Shown piece after piece: positions 1 through 10,700 of a stretch of DNA of 39,052 nt. This stretch comes from a virus, in the IMG/VR virus record IMGVR_UViG_3300045995_000561, positions 1-39,052 of that record. One strand, 5' to 3'. The notes below the pieces were generated by a model that saw nothing but the letters and a program-made list of their open reading frames with translations, made no database searches and had not been told where the DNA came from. How positions within the stretch are numbered: the first letter of the stretch is position 1; each line of letters begins with the position of its first letter. The position numbers were made by a program, and so were the translations under genes.

Positions 1-397
1 GATAGACGCCGCTGCTGTTGTGCGCGAACGTTGAAGTGCGTTGCCGATACGTGTAGTTGATGCCGCCCGACGGAACGACCGGGACCACCGCCGCCAAAGT
101 CCCTAACAACCAGGTAACCCCGCCAACAACGACACCGTACGCAACATCGGCGGCTGTAGGCACGTAGCTTTCCAGATATCGGATGCTGCCCACGTTCGTT
201 GTTCCGTCGAACGTGACAGTGCACGTTGGTGGAGTCCCACCATCCGCGGAAACAACCGTGCACTGCCGCAGGCTAGGGACGATCCCCGCGGTTTCCGATG
301 TGCTCTGCGTCGATGCTGCGATCTGCGCTGCAGCCGCCTGAACGGTGGCCGACGCCGGCACGGTAAACTGGCCAACCGTCGGCGGGGGCGTTGTCAT
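1..397 (-). CDS. Minor tail protein, partial (runs off left edge)
   Basis: A minus-strand reading frame starts with ATG at 397 and stays open to base 1, so only the first 132 codons are present. Its ATG overlaps the stop of the preceding DUF5047 gene in an ATGA arrangement, the usual coupling in this operon. The visible part begins MTTPPPTVGQ, has an Ala/Gln/Thr-rich stretch (residues about 18-40), and then a segment reading like a small beta-rich domain (TVTFDGTTNVGSIRYL). There is no catalytic motif. Position after the DUF5047 gene fits a tail-tip or fibre-base protein; that role is inferred from order only. Confidence 0.7.
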   Translation of the reverse strand, partial: MTTPPPTVGQFTVPASATVQAAAAQIAASTQSTSETAGIVPSLRQCTVVSADGGTPPTCTVTFDGTTNVGSIRYLESYVPTAADVAYGVVVGGVTWLLGTLAAVVPVVPSGGINYTYRQRTSTFAHNSSGVY

Positions 398-1524
398 GCT
401 GGTGGGATCCTTGTCCGGCCGGAAACTGTTGCTGCGCTTGTCGCGTCCAACGGTATCGTAATCTGATCGATCACGAAATCGGTGTCGAGGCCGTCGACTA
501 GACGGGTCGCATGCACTATGTCGCCTGCGTCCTGCGCCGGATGCGGGATGACCGACAGGCTGATCGACTCGGCCAAACCGAGAATCTTGTTGAGCCGTCC
601 TTTAGCGGCCACATCCGCCTGACTTTGACTTGTAACGAGCGGGTCGGCATAGAAGTCCGTGAACTGCCCGTAGGGCCCGTAATAGTAACTGGGCGAGGAA
701 GGATTACTATCGTACTGCAGCGACCGGACCGGACTCGCATTAGACGCTGAACTTGTTAAGAGAACACCATTAGGATTGCGGGCTAACTTCCTGTCGACCC
801 CCAGCAGAATGGACAGTTCATTGTCAAGGTAGGTGAATATGGGGCTACCCGCTGTCGGGTCCGGCACGTCTCGAATTCGAAGTTGGCCGGTAGGTCCGAA
901 GAACCCTTCAAGTCCGACCGCCGCGCAAAGCTTCTGGAATGCGGCCCATGGGTCATCCGATTCGTGGAACACGGTCATGCCGCTGGTCGTGGTCGGCGTC
1001 ACAGCCTCGACGTCTTTAGTGACGGCCACATCGTAGGGTAGCGTATAGTCGACGAGGACCTGCGCGGCCGTAAGAAAACTAGTCCCCGACGCGATCGTGT
1101 ATGTGGTGACGAACTTGTTTTCGCTGACCAGCCGCGAACGGTCGGTGAGGGTTAGCGTAACGGACCTTCCCGACGACGTTTCGGTAAGGTCCGTCTCGTT
1201 AATCGGGAAAACACCGAGCGGCACCATTTCTTGCGTTCCATCCGAATATCCGATGCCGCGATAGAGTACGACCTCGTTCCCGTACGGCTCCAACCCGGAC
1301 TGCCCGGATTTACCGATCGACGAGAACAACCTCGCATCATCAACGATCTGAAGAGTAGCGGTACGCCGGATGTTAGCGGTTCTGTCAATGGTGACACTGC
1401 CACCGACAACGTTAAGGCCGGGATCTAGTAGGCTTGTCTGCCCAGCCGACCATAGCTCCGCAAGGATAACAACCCGATGCGTGTTATGAATCGCCTTATT
1501 GAATTTGTCGCTGACCGGCCACAT
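394..1524 (-). CDS. DUF5047-type minor tail protein
   Basis: The 376-residue product opens MWPVSDKFNKAIHNTHRVV, which I recognise as the start of the DUF5047 family of actinophage tail proteins encoded downstream of the tape measure gene. It is acidic to neutral, beta-rich, and without signal peptide or membrane segment. Its start shares one base with the TAA stop of the upstream minor tail gene (TAATG), and its stop overlaps the next ATG. Family context suggests a baseplate or tail-hub component near the Tal/Dit proteins. The family assignment is from memory of the N-terminal pattern; the hub role is inferred. Confidence 0.8.
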   Translation of the reverse strand: MWPVSDKFNKAIHNTHRVVILAELWSAGQTSLLDPGLNVVGGSVTIDRTANIRRTATLQIVDDARLFSSIGKSGQSGLEPYGNEVVLYRGIGYSDGTQEMVPLGVFPINETDLTETSSGRSVTLTLTDRSRLVSENKFVTTYTIASGTSFLTAAQVLVDYTLPYDVAVTKDVEAVTPTTTSGMTVFHESDDPWAAFQKLCAAVGLEGFFGPTGQLRIRDVPDPTAGSPIFTYLDNELSILLGVDRKLARNPNGVLLTSSASNASPVRSLQYDSNPSSPSYYYGPYGQFTDFYADPLVTSQSQADVAAKGRLNKILGLAESISLSVIPHPAQDAGDIVHATRLVDGLDTDFVIDQITIPLDATSAATVSGRTRIPPA

Positions 1525-4500
1525 TAGTCAGGCCTCGCAACCTCGATTAGTTCCACGGTCACGTCGAACCGGCCGGTCACATCCGGGGAAATCAGCCACT
1601 TGGTTGCCATGTTGGGCCCAAGCTTCACATACCAGGACCGCGGATACGGCGTTTGCATAAACAGAACATGGCCCGAATCGCGTAGCGCACCGACCGCGTC
1701 GAACTCGGCACCATTCAACATGCCAAGTTTCATCGTGAAATGTTTACTCTTTGGTCGGTCGTAAGTAACCATCTCCGTGGAACGCCCTAGCGGCGCATAA
1801 ACAGTTTGCGGTTCCGCCTCGACAAAGTCGACCTCGCCTTCCTGTTCCATGAAGAAACGGGATGGAACGTACGAATCTACCAGGTAGAAGTCCGTGACTG
1901 GTAGGGTGAGCGAAGCCGTGCCGGACGGCGCACTGACCGTGTAGAAGCCCAATGGGTCAATGCCATAGTCTAGGCCGGCGGTGCTAACACGATAGAGTCG
2001 AGTCGCGTTGCTTGGCGCCTCGTAATCGTTGACGACAGCCTGCCATGTTGTTGGGTCGAAGTTGACAGCGTCGCAGCCACGGACCTGCACCCACGTAACA
2101 CCGCCATCGTCGGAACTTTCGACGAGCGGGAACGTGTTGGGTGTCGGGCCCGGCTGCCAGGCCGACGGCGCGCTGCTGCCCAATCCAATGCCAAGTCGCG
2201 TCCAATAGACAGCGTTGCCTGTTCCGGTAGCAGCCAACGATGCGTTAACCTGCAGTCGAGCAGCTGTCGCATCGAGCGGCATTGTGCCGGTGACCGTCAA
2301 TAACTGCCAGGCTGCAGTGCCCAGGGTGACTTGACTACCGAGGGCCGATCCTTTCGACTGACCTTGTGCGTTTTCAAAGTTAAGACTCAGCCAGCCGTTT
2401 GGCGTGCCAGCCGCCGTAATGGCCAATGCGTACGCGGTATATGTGGTGCCAGGTTCAGCGGCTAGAATTTGTCCCGTCTGGGCTGCGGCGGTTTTCGGCT
2501 GCGATGACACGTAGGTCCGCAGCACCTGCCCCGACTTGACATTAACGTAGGCGAATCGGTCTGTTGTTGTGTAGGCGGCGGCCGACAGAAGAACTGTCCA
2601 TCCACCGATGCTGTTCTGCAGGCTGCCCTGGTCGCAGGTCAGCAGATTCCTAGTTTGCATACCACCGCGGAACCATCGCGCGCTAGCCCCGAGGGTGAGC
2701 CCCATCCGATCCCAATGGTAAACGTTGGTGGCCGCTGGCGCGTCGACCGTTTGCGGCACTAGCACCGCACATACTGCGCTGGCTGGCGCGGTCACAGTCT
2801 CCGACTGTGCTGCGAGAAGGTTACCGGCGACCGTAGCGAAGTTAGAACCAGCCGTGGTCGATATGATCGTGCCGGTCACGTCGTACCATTCGCAATCTAC
2901 CCGCACATTACGCACAGTGTTGGCAGGACTAGAAATCCAGCAGGACGCGAACTTCGTATAGACAGCGCCGGCGACGACGGGGATCCCGGCCAGTGAAGTG
3001 GCTGGCACTCCTGGTGGCGTCGTCGCCGGAAGCACCTCAACATAGGCGTAGTTAGCGGTGACGCCGCCGGTTGGGTTTGTGGTGGTTAAATTTACTGTCT
3101 GCCCGGACAGCGACGTGGGAGACGTGCGACGCATCACCATCGACGTGTTCGGAGACCCCGATGTGACTCCGGCCAGCCGGATCGAGTTAGCATCGGGGGA
3201 TGGGATGGCCAACGCGCTCCAGTCGGCGTATACGAGGAACCCCCAGGAGCCGGCCGCGGTAGATGCGTAAGAGGCATTAACTGTGCCGACGGTTCCGCCG
3301 CCACCGGACGCGCCGACCGGACTGGCGGCTGCACCGGTAATCTCAGCGACGCCGATCGACGGAACCCAGTTCGAACTATTCGTCTGCACTGTATAGGTCG
3401 TCGCTGATGTCGCCGACGACTTATATATGGTGACCGCATCATACTGACCTGAATCCGCAGATCCCTGCCGTTTTACCAACGTCCATGTCAACGACGGCGC
3501 CGACGAGACGGTTACCGAACCCTCTGCGGACGTGTCGTCAGTCGTGAACGCGAACAATGTCGACCCTGACGCGGCGGCGATCGTCACCGACGCATTCGTG
3601 TTGTCGCTATTACGTGCCGCAAACTGCCATGTGCGTATCTGCAGGTTCTGCGAGCCACCTAGACCGGCGGTCGCCCACGTTCCACCCGACCGTATTTTTG
3701 CAGTCGATGCTGACGTGCAGGTCATCGCCAGCACTTTGGAGCCTTCGACGTTGGTCGCCGCAGTGGCAGCGGTGGCCAACGCCGAAACGTTCGAATCGAT
3801 ATACCAACCGGTGCCATCAGACAGTTCGAAAGAGCCCTGGTTGTACGACATCAGGTTGTCATTCTGCGCTGCGGTAATCACATTGTAGCCGCTCGACGCA
3901 TTGGTAACTGCTGACACAAGGGTCGGCGAAGCGGGCGGGGTGCCTGCTACCGCATACGATGACGACGCCCACAACGAATAACGGCCGTTCGAACCAGCGT
4001 CGGACGCCTTCACGTAGAAGACGTAGCCGCCGGGTGGCAACGACGTAGTTAAAGTGTAGGTAGGGGCTGAGGAGTAGACAACGCCGGAATCATGCACGGC
4101 ACGCGTGTTAGTTTCCGGGTTAAATCCGGCGGCGGCGGCCACATAATCAGCGAAGACGCGCACGATTAGTCGCTCTTGAGCGTCCGGAATCCCGCTATTG
4201 CCACCCGGATCGGTGAACGTATAGGATACAACAGGTCGAGCGGATGTCCCGCTAACCGTTACAGCCGATATTGCAGGCATTTCATTATACAGGACCTCGA
4301 TGCGGGACTGGATCACCCGTACCCCGGTATTGGCCCCCAAAATCATCGAGAGCGTATTAACGCTGCTAGCATTCCACGCTTGCCCGGCGGGGTCTAACGG
4401 CATCGTCCAGGAATAATTCGTCGCGCTGCCTGGAGATTTCGTGCCTGCAGTCAGCATCTTCGGACTGATCATGCCGTAACGGATGACGCCGACTGAGAAA

Positions 4501-4736
4501 TAGCCGCCGCTACTCAACGCTCGGAAAACAAGCGTCACCGAACGAATCTGCGCCCCAGTAGGGATCGAGACGTCAGTGTAGTCGACGGTGCTAGTCCCGT
4601 TGCTCGCAGTGGCAACCGCATACGTTGAGTCAGTGCCGCCGGCTAGCACACCGGCCACGGTCGAACCACCGGTGAACGTCCAGTTAGCATTGTCCAACGA
4701 AGTATTCGGGTCTTGGAGAAGGTTGGTGTTACCCAT
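1524..4736 (-). CDS. Large modular minor tail protein (Dit-like C-terminus, carbohydrate-binding-like modules)
   Basis: This 1070-residue protein directly follows the tape measure gene (TGATG junction), where actinophages encode their first minor tail protein. Modules by eye: an N-terminal beta domain (1-150); an Ig/Fn3-like domain (about 153-265, containing GGYVFYVKASD); a jelly-roll carbohydrate-binding-like module starting near 292 that is interrupted at about 350 and resumes near 583 (GIPVVAGAVYTKFASCW); a second such module near 715-880; and a C-terminal region (about 960-1070) with the charged pattern of distal tail proteins. The interrupting segment (about 352-575) resembles the domain at the start of the fibre protein at 14971-17706. 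Role: tail tip assembly and glycan contact, inferred. Confidence 0.75.
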   Translation of the reverse strand: MGNTNLLQDPNTSLDNANWTFTGGSTVAGVLAGGTDSTYAVATASNGTSTVDYTDVSIPTGAQIRSVTLVFRALSSGGYFSVGVIRYGMISPKMLTAGTKSPGSATNYSWTMPLDPAGQAWNASSVNTLSMILGANTGVRVIQSRIEVLYNEMPAISAVTVSGTSARPVVSYTFTDPGGNSGIPDAQERLIVRVFADYVAAAAGFNPETNTRAVHDSGVVYSSAPTYTLTTSLPPGGYVFYVKASDAGSNGRYSLWASSSYAVAGTPPASPTLVSAVTNASSGYNVITAAQNDNLMSYNQGSFELSDGTGWYIDSNVSALATAATAATNVEGSKVLAMTCTSASTAKIRSGGTWATAGLGGSQNLQIRTWQFAARNSDNTNASVTIAAASGSTLFAFTTDDTSAEGSVTVSSAPSLTWTLVKRQGSADSGQYDAVTIYKSSATSATTYTVQTNSSNWVPSIGVAEITGAAASPVGASGGGGTVGTVNASYASTAAGSWGFLVYADWSALAIPSPDANSIRLAGVTSGSPNTSMVMRRTSPTSLSGQTVNLTTTNPTGGVTANYAYVEVLPATTPPGVPATSLAGIPVVAGAVYTKFASCWISSPANTVRNVRVDCEWYDVTGTIISTTAGSNFATVAGNLLAAQSETVTAPASAVCAVLVPQTVDAPAATNVYHWDRMGLTLGASARWFRGGMQTRNLLTCDQGSLQNSIGGWTVLLSAAAYTTTDRFAYVNVKSGQVLRTYVSSQPKTAAAQTGQILAAEPGTTYTAYALAITAAGTPNGWLSLNFENAQGQSKGSALGSQVTLGTAAWQLLTVTGTMPLDATAARLQVNASLAATGTGNAVYWTRLGIGLGSSAPSAWQPGPTPNTFPLVESSDDGGVTWVQVRGCDAVNFDPTTWQAVVNDYEAPSNATRLYRVSTAGLDYGIDPLGFYTVSAPSGTASLTLPVTDFYLVDSYVPSRFFMEQEGEVDFVEAEPQTVYAPLGRSTEMVTYDRPKSKHFTMKLGMLNGAEFDAVGALRDSGHVLFMQTPYPRSWYVKLGPNMATKWLISPDVTGRFDVTVELIEVARPD

Positions 4737-7700
4737 CAGTTCCTCCCCGCCCCCGACGACAGCCGCCGCGACAAGGCCGTGAGCGCGTCGTCGACGACCT
4801 GCTGAGCAGCCGCACGCATCGTCACAGGATCGCCGTTAGCCACGTTTAAGGTGAGCGTCACAGTGTTGTTCTGGACTGTGCCCGCACCTCCACCTACCTG
4901 CTCAGGACGGCCTGTGCCATTCCACGCAAGACTGAGACCTGGTGGCATCATCCCACCACGATCGAATGATCTGACCGGGACATTGGCAGTCATCCCAGGC
5001 TTATTCGTCCCGCCGACGCTTCTATTAAGCATTTCCAACAACGGACGGTACTTCCCGGCCGCGGACGGACCCATCACATATTCGCCGGGCGTTAGCATCG
5101 CAGGAAGCATCCCGAAACCGTCGACTGCCCCACCTCCGGCAATAACGAAGGATCCGGGCCTAGCTACAGAAGCCTGAGGATGATTTAGACGCCACTGTGC
5201 TGCAAGCCTGGCCTTCAAGTAAGCCCAGAGCGCGTTCCACCACCAGCGCTGATGCCACTGACCTAGGAAATATATCCACTGGTGCAGATAGAACCAGCTC
5301 CCAATCGCGGAGCCTGCACCGCCGCCGCCGCTAAACGTGGGGATTTGGTCCATTCCCAATCCTGCGCCCGAGGGTATACCTATGCCGGGAAGAGGACTCG
5401 ATCCCATGCGTGTCGTTCTAGGATGACTGCTACCCCCCGACTCGGCATTCAGTGATTGCAACAGCGGGAGGAACTTCGCGGTCGCAGCTTTAGTCATCAC
5501 GAACTCTTTAGGCTGCAACATGGCCGGCACCGTGTCGCCCGTTCCAGTGCCTGGGACTACGCCGCCGGCCGCCATGCCCAGGATGCCGCCCTCGGCCATG
5601 TTGCGACGATAATTACCGTTAGTGTACGCCTCCCACGGGGTAAACCCGCTCTTCTTGTACAAGTTGTAAGCAACGCCGGCGGCATAAACGATGTCGGTAT
5701 TGAGCCGATTTATATCAATACCCATTGGGATCGTCCACGCCTCTTGCAGCGCGAACACGCTATCGTAAGTCCCGGTCGAGTTTGAGACGCGGGTAGAGGC
5801 AGGGTTCTCATTCATAGCAATTGCGCTGAAGATGTGGGCGACACTCGCCGACGCACCGACAATCCGCATCGCGGCTTCTATCTGCCCCTGAGTGAAATGA
5901 CCTCCTACCGCTGCGCCGAGAGCGCCTCCTGCGCTGGCGGCGGCGCCCGCCGACCACCCAGGGTTTAGATTTTGTAGCACGCGACCATAGCGAACATAGG
6001 CACCTGGACCCTGGTTCGTACCAGATATAGAGCCCATACAAACACCTGCAGCAGGGTTGGCTGCAGCGATCTGCTGATTAGGACCAGTCACCATCGCAAT
6101 ATGGTGGAACTCTAGCCCTAACGGGTTCCCACCAGAAGGTCCGTTCTGGTGAAAACCGACAACGTCCCCCGGCGCAGATTGCCCTTCCGATATCCGCTGC
6201 ACAGCATTCATCTGGTTAGTTGCCCCTGTGGGCATACCGATCCCAAAATGCTTGAATACGTACCAAATGAACCCATCGCACGAGAACCCCGAAGGGTCAT
6301 AGTACGGCGGACCATACCGATCGCCGAGGAACGATTTCGCGTAGGCCACGACCTCTGCAGCGTTCGCGACACCCTGGCCGCTTCCACCGCCTGCCCCAGC
6401 CTGCAGCGCGATGACCATCGCGGTCAAGGCGTCAGTGATCTTCTGCGTAACTGCGGTGCCTATCTTCGCGCCCAGCTTATTGTCGATGTTCTGACCGAGC
6501 TTGGTTGTTATACCCTCAGCGTCACTTTGGAACGCTGGGAACGACCGCAGCCACTCGGCGGAATTGATATCCGGTAGGTTAATGTTCAGCAGGCCGCCGC
6601 CAGCGAACTGCCCGAGAATCTTTCCTGTCGTCTGCCAAATCTCGACCGACCGCTTCCGCTTCTGCGGGGCCAGCGGAATGAACGCCTCACCGCCCGTTTC
6701 CGGCTCAGCCCACTGGACGAGCCCGCGACCCGCAACCGGCTGCGCGATGGTTGCCTGCGATGGGAGGAAACCACCTTCAGCGGCTGCGAACGCAATCCCC
6801 AGCTGCTTCGTCATATCAATGACGTGCTGCGATATCGTAACATCCGCGCCCGCGGTGACCTTAATATCCTTACCATGCAAGCTATCGACGGATCCCTGCA
6901 TTTTGATAAACGCACCAATGGCACGGCCAGTTGTGGCCTCCGTGTTGCTCGCCATGTTAAGCGCGGACGCGACGATCTGCCCCATGCGTGTGGCCACGTT
7001 CGCCTGCAGAGTGTCCATCTGTGCGATATGCCGTTGCGCTGCCGACTGCACCCGAGTGGTCGCACCCTCGGTGCCGGTAGCCATCAACGACTCGCTACCG
7101 ATGATCTGACCCATGTGTGTAGCGGCAGCCGCAGCGAGCGTCGCCATCAGTCCAATATGCCGTGTCTGCTGCGTATTGACCCGGTTCGTAGCACCCTCAG
7201 TGCCGGCCGCCATTGACGACTCGCTGCCAATGATCTGACCCATATGGGTTGCAGCCGCAGCTGCGAGTGCTGCCATCAATGCGATATGTCGTATTTGCTG
7301 CGTATTGACCCGGTTGGTGGCGCCTTCCGTACCGGTCGCCATCAACGATTCCGAACCGACAATCTGACCCATGTGGGTGGCAGCCGCAGCAGCGAGAGCA
7401 GCCATCAGCGCAGTGTGTCTAGTCGTCTGCGTATTGACCCGGTTGGTGGCGCCTTCCGTACCGGTCGCCATCAGACCCTCAGAGGCAACGACCGCACCCA
7501 AACGCGACGCCGCCATCGCTGCTAGCCCAGCAAGCCCAGCCTCATGCAACGTCATCTGCTGCGTAGCCTTGCCAGTGGCCGCGCCCACGCCTGCAGCCAT
7601 TACGTTCTCGGATGCAACAACTGCACCAAGTTTCGATGCCGCACCAGCGGCTAAACCAGCAAGACCAGCCTGATGCATCGTCATCTGCTGCGTAGCCTTA

Positions 7701-10700
7701 CCAGTAGCAGCACCGACGCCAGCAGCCATCGAATTCTCCGATGCGACGACTGCACCCAGTTTCGATGCTGCACCAGCAGCTAAACCAGCAAGGCCAGCCT
7801 GATGCATCGTCATCTGCTGCGTAGCCTTACCAGTAGCGTTACCCACACTGGTCGCCATCAGACCCTCATTGCCGATGATCTGACCCAGTTTCGTCGCGGC
7901 CGTAGCTGCCATGCCGGTGAGACTTCCCGCGACAAGACCCATACTGACGGCCGCGCTCTTCTGAGCGTTCCCCATCGAACCGACCATGAGCCCCAGCGAA
8001 GTACCGACCGAGGTCGCTGCTACTGCCATCCCGGATCTGACGCCACCGATCGCGCCCGTGACAGACCCCATGAACTTAGCTATAGCAGCGTCAGAGTTCT
8101 TATTGGTAAACGGAGATAACAATGTGTCGACGATGCCCTTAGCGGCAGACCCTACAGCACCTGCCGCCCCCTTAATACCGTCGACCAGACCACCGACAAT
8201 AGATTTACCCGCATTGAGCAGACCGCTACCAGCGCCCTTGAGCAGATCCAGTATCTTACCAGGGATACCCTTAATAAAGTCCCACAATAAGCCAGCGGCG
8301 GCTAACATCCCATTAAGGAAGCCTCGGATCAGGTCCTTGCCTATCTCCACCATTAGGGTCGACGGTGACGATATGCCCAGACCGTGCTTAAAGCCGTCTA
8401 TGACGGGTTGTATTATGTTGTCCTTAATCCAGCGACCGACGTCCTTAATGCCTTCCCAAATACCCTTGAGAAAGCCCTTAAGAACATCCTTTCCGGTTTC
8501 TACTAACCAAACATCTGCCTTAATGATCCACTTCTTGATATTTCCGGGGAGATCTTTAAACCAGTTCGCAACCGCTACAACTGCCGCGATAAGACCATCC
8601 CGCAAACCCCGCAAGATGGCCTTGCCAGTTTCCACTAACCAAGTATCAGCCTTTATGATCCACTTCTTAATGTTTCCAGGCAGGTCCTTAAACCAGTTCC
8701 AAACCGCCGCCGCAGCCGTGGTAATGCCATTCCATATGCCATGCAGAATAGCCTTACCTGTCTCTACTAGCCAAACATCCGCCTTTACGATCCACTTCTT
8801 AATGTTTCCAGGCAGGTCTTTAAACCAGTTCCAAACCGCTGACGCACCCGAAACTATACCGTTAGCCAACCCCTTCAGAATATCGATCCCGACACGGACC
8901 AACAGTCCTAACGCAAAGCCAACGAAACCCATAATGCGACCGGGAAGCTTCGTGAAGAAGTCCCACACCATCGACGCAGCCGTAGTGATGCCGTTCCACA
9001 AACCCTTGACAATGTCAGCGCCGATGCGAACTAGCAGTCCTAACGCAAAGCCAACAAAACCCATAATGCGGCCGGGGAGTTTCGTGAAGAAGTCCCACAC
9101 CATTGATGCAGCCGCGGTGATGCCATCCACCAAGCCTGTTATGATCGCTCTACCGGCGCCGAGCAACAGTCCAGGCAACGCTTTCAACGCATCAAGTATC
9201 CGCCCAGGAAGCTTTACAAAGAAGTCGACTACACGGCCGGGAAGTTGAACGAAGAAATCAACGAACCCTTGCACCGCAGCTTTCAAACCATTCCATATCG
9301 TTCCCCAATTCTCCTTGAGGAACCTAAGCGCGGCGACAATAGCAAATATGGGTAGGACTATCGGTCCGCCCAATATGGCGATAACAGCCGCTAGAGCTTT
9401 ATGGTTGGCGATCCAATTCCATACCTGATCCCAGTGCGTCCACAACAAAATCACAGCTGCGACCAACGCCGCAATCGCCACAATGATAACGCCGATCGGT
9501 CCGGTCGCGAAGGTGATAGCGGTACCAAGCGCTCGAGATGACGCAGTCGCAGCAGCGGACGCTGTACGGTAGGCCGCTAGCGTCGCGTTGTATGCTTTTT
9601 GCGCCGTATTCACTATCAGAACCGTAGCCGCAAGAATCCCCAACACTGTAACCAGCACGCCAACAACGTCTTTATTGTTCTGCATAAGTTTTGCAAAAGC
9701 AGCAGCCGGCCCAACGACCCGCTTAAGCGCTTCACTTATCCCGTTAAATACCGCTATAGCTAACGGTTCAACCGTCACCTTAAGTATGTTCTTAAGCCTG
9801 GCCCAAGTCTGTTGGAAAGAGACCACTTTGTTCGCCGTACCAAGAATTGTCTCCCCAGACCGGTTAATGTCTGCTTCGAGACCCTTAATGTCAAAACGGC
9901 CCTCGCGGATGGCCGCGGCCATGTCCGGCCCGGCGCGCTTGCCGAAGACCGTGAACGCCATGTGGTTGGCTTCAGCGGCCGACCCAGCGTGCTTAATAGC
10001 ATCCTCGATCTGCACCAGGGCGACCTTCGGATCCTTGCTTATCTTAATGCCCAGGTCCTTCTCGATGGCAGCGCGCTTCGTCTCGCTCGTCAAGTTGCCG
10101 AGACCCATGCGCATACCGGCGAGGACCGTCGTGATGTTGACGCCCTCTTTCTCCCACTTAGCCAGCATAGTAGCTGCATCTTGGAAACTAAACCCGAACT
10201 GCCGCAACGGCGCTCCGAAGAACACCACCTTTTCTTCTAGGTCTGATATGCCGACCCCGGTCTTCTGCGCGGCTTTGAACAAGAAGTCAAGCGTTCCGCT
10301 CTGGTCTTTAGTGGAGATACTCCAGTCACCGAACAGCCGCGTTGTTTGCCGAATATTGTCGCGAAGGTCCCCACCCATACGCGACGACAGCGCCAGCATC
10401 TGCCTCGTAAGAGTTTCCAGTCCCGGCCCTGTCTGCCCGGTCCGCGCGTTCAAATCGGCCATCGCAGTGCCGATGTCACCAATACTAGACGAAGATTGCA
10501 CCGCAACATTCTTAAGGCTAGTCTTCAAACCCTCAAAGACTGCGCCGGTAGCACCCGTCCGCACCCTTATATTGTCGTACGCTTTGTCGAACTCGCTACC
10601 CACCTTGAAAAGCACGTCCGCGATGCCAATAGCTGCGACCGCTTTCATGAGCCCACCCAACGAGCCCCGCATGCCGCCCACATACCGACGCCCGGCCAGC

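Noticed and set aside
7986-9248. Long plus-strand open frame (420 residues) in the tape measure gene
   Set aside because: It lies exactly opposite the tape measure repeats; the protein is low-complexity and mirrors the repeats, with no ribosome binding site.
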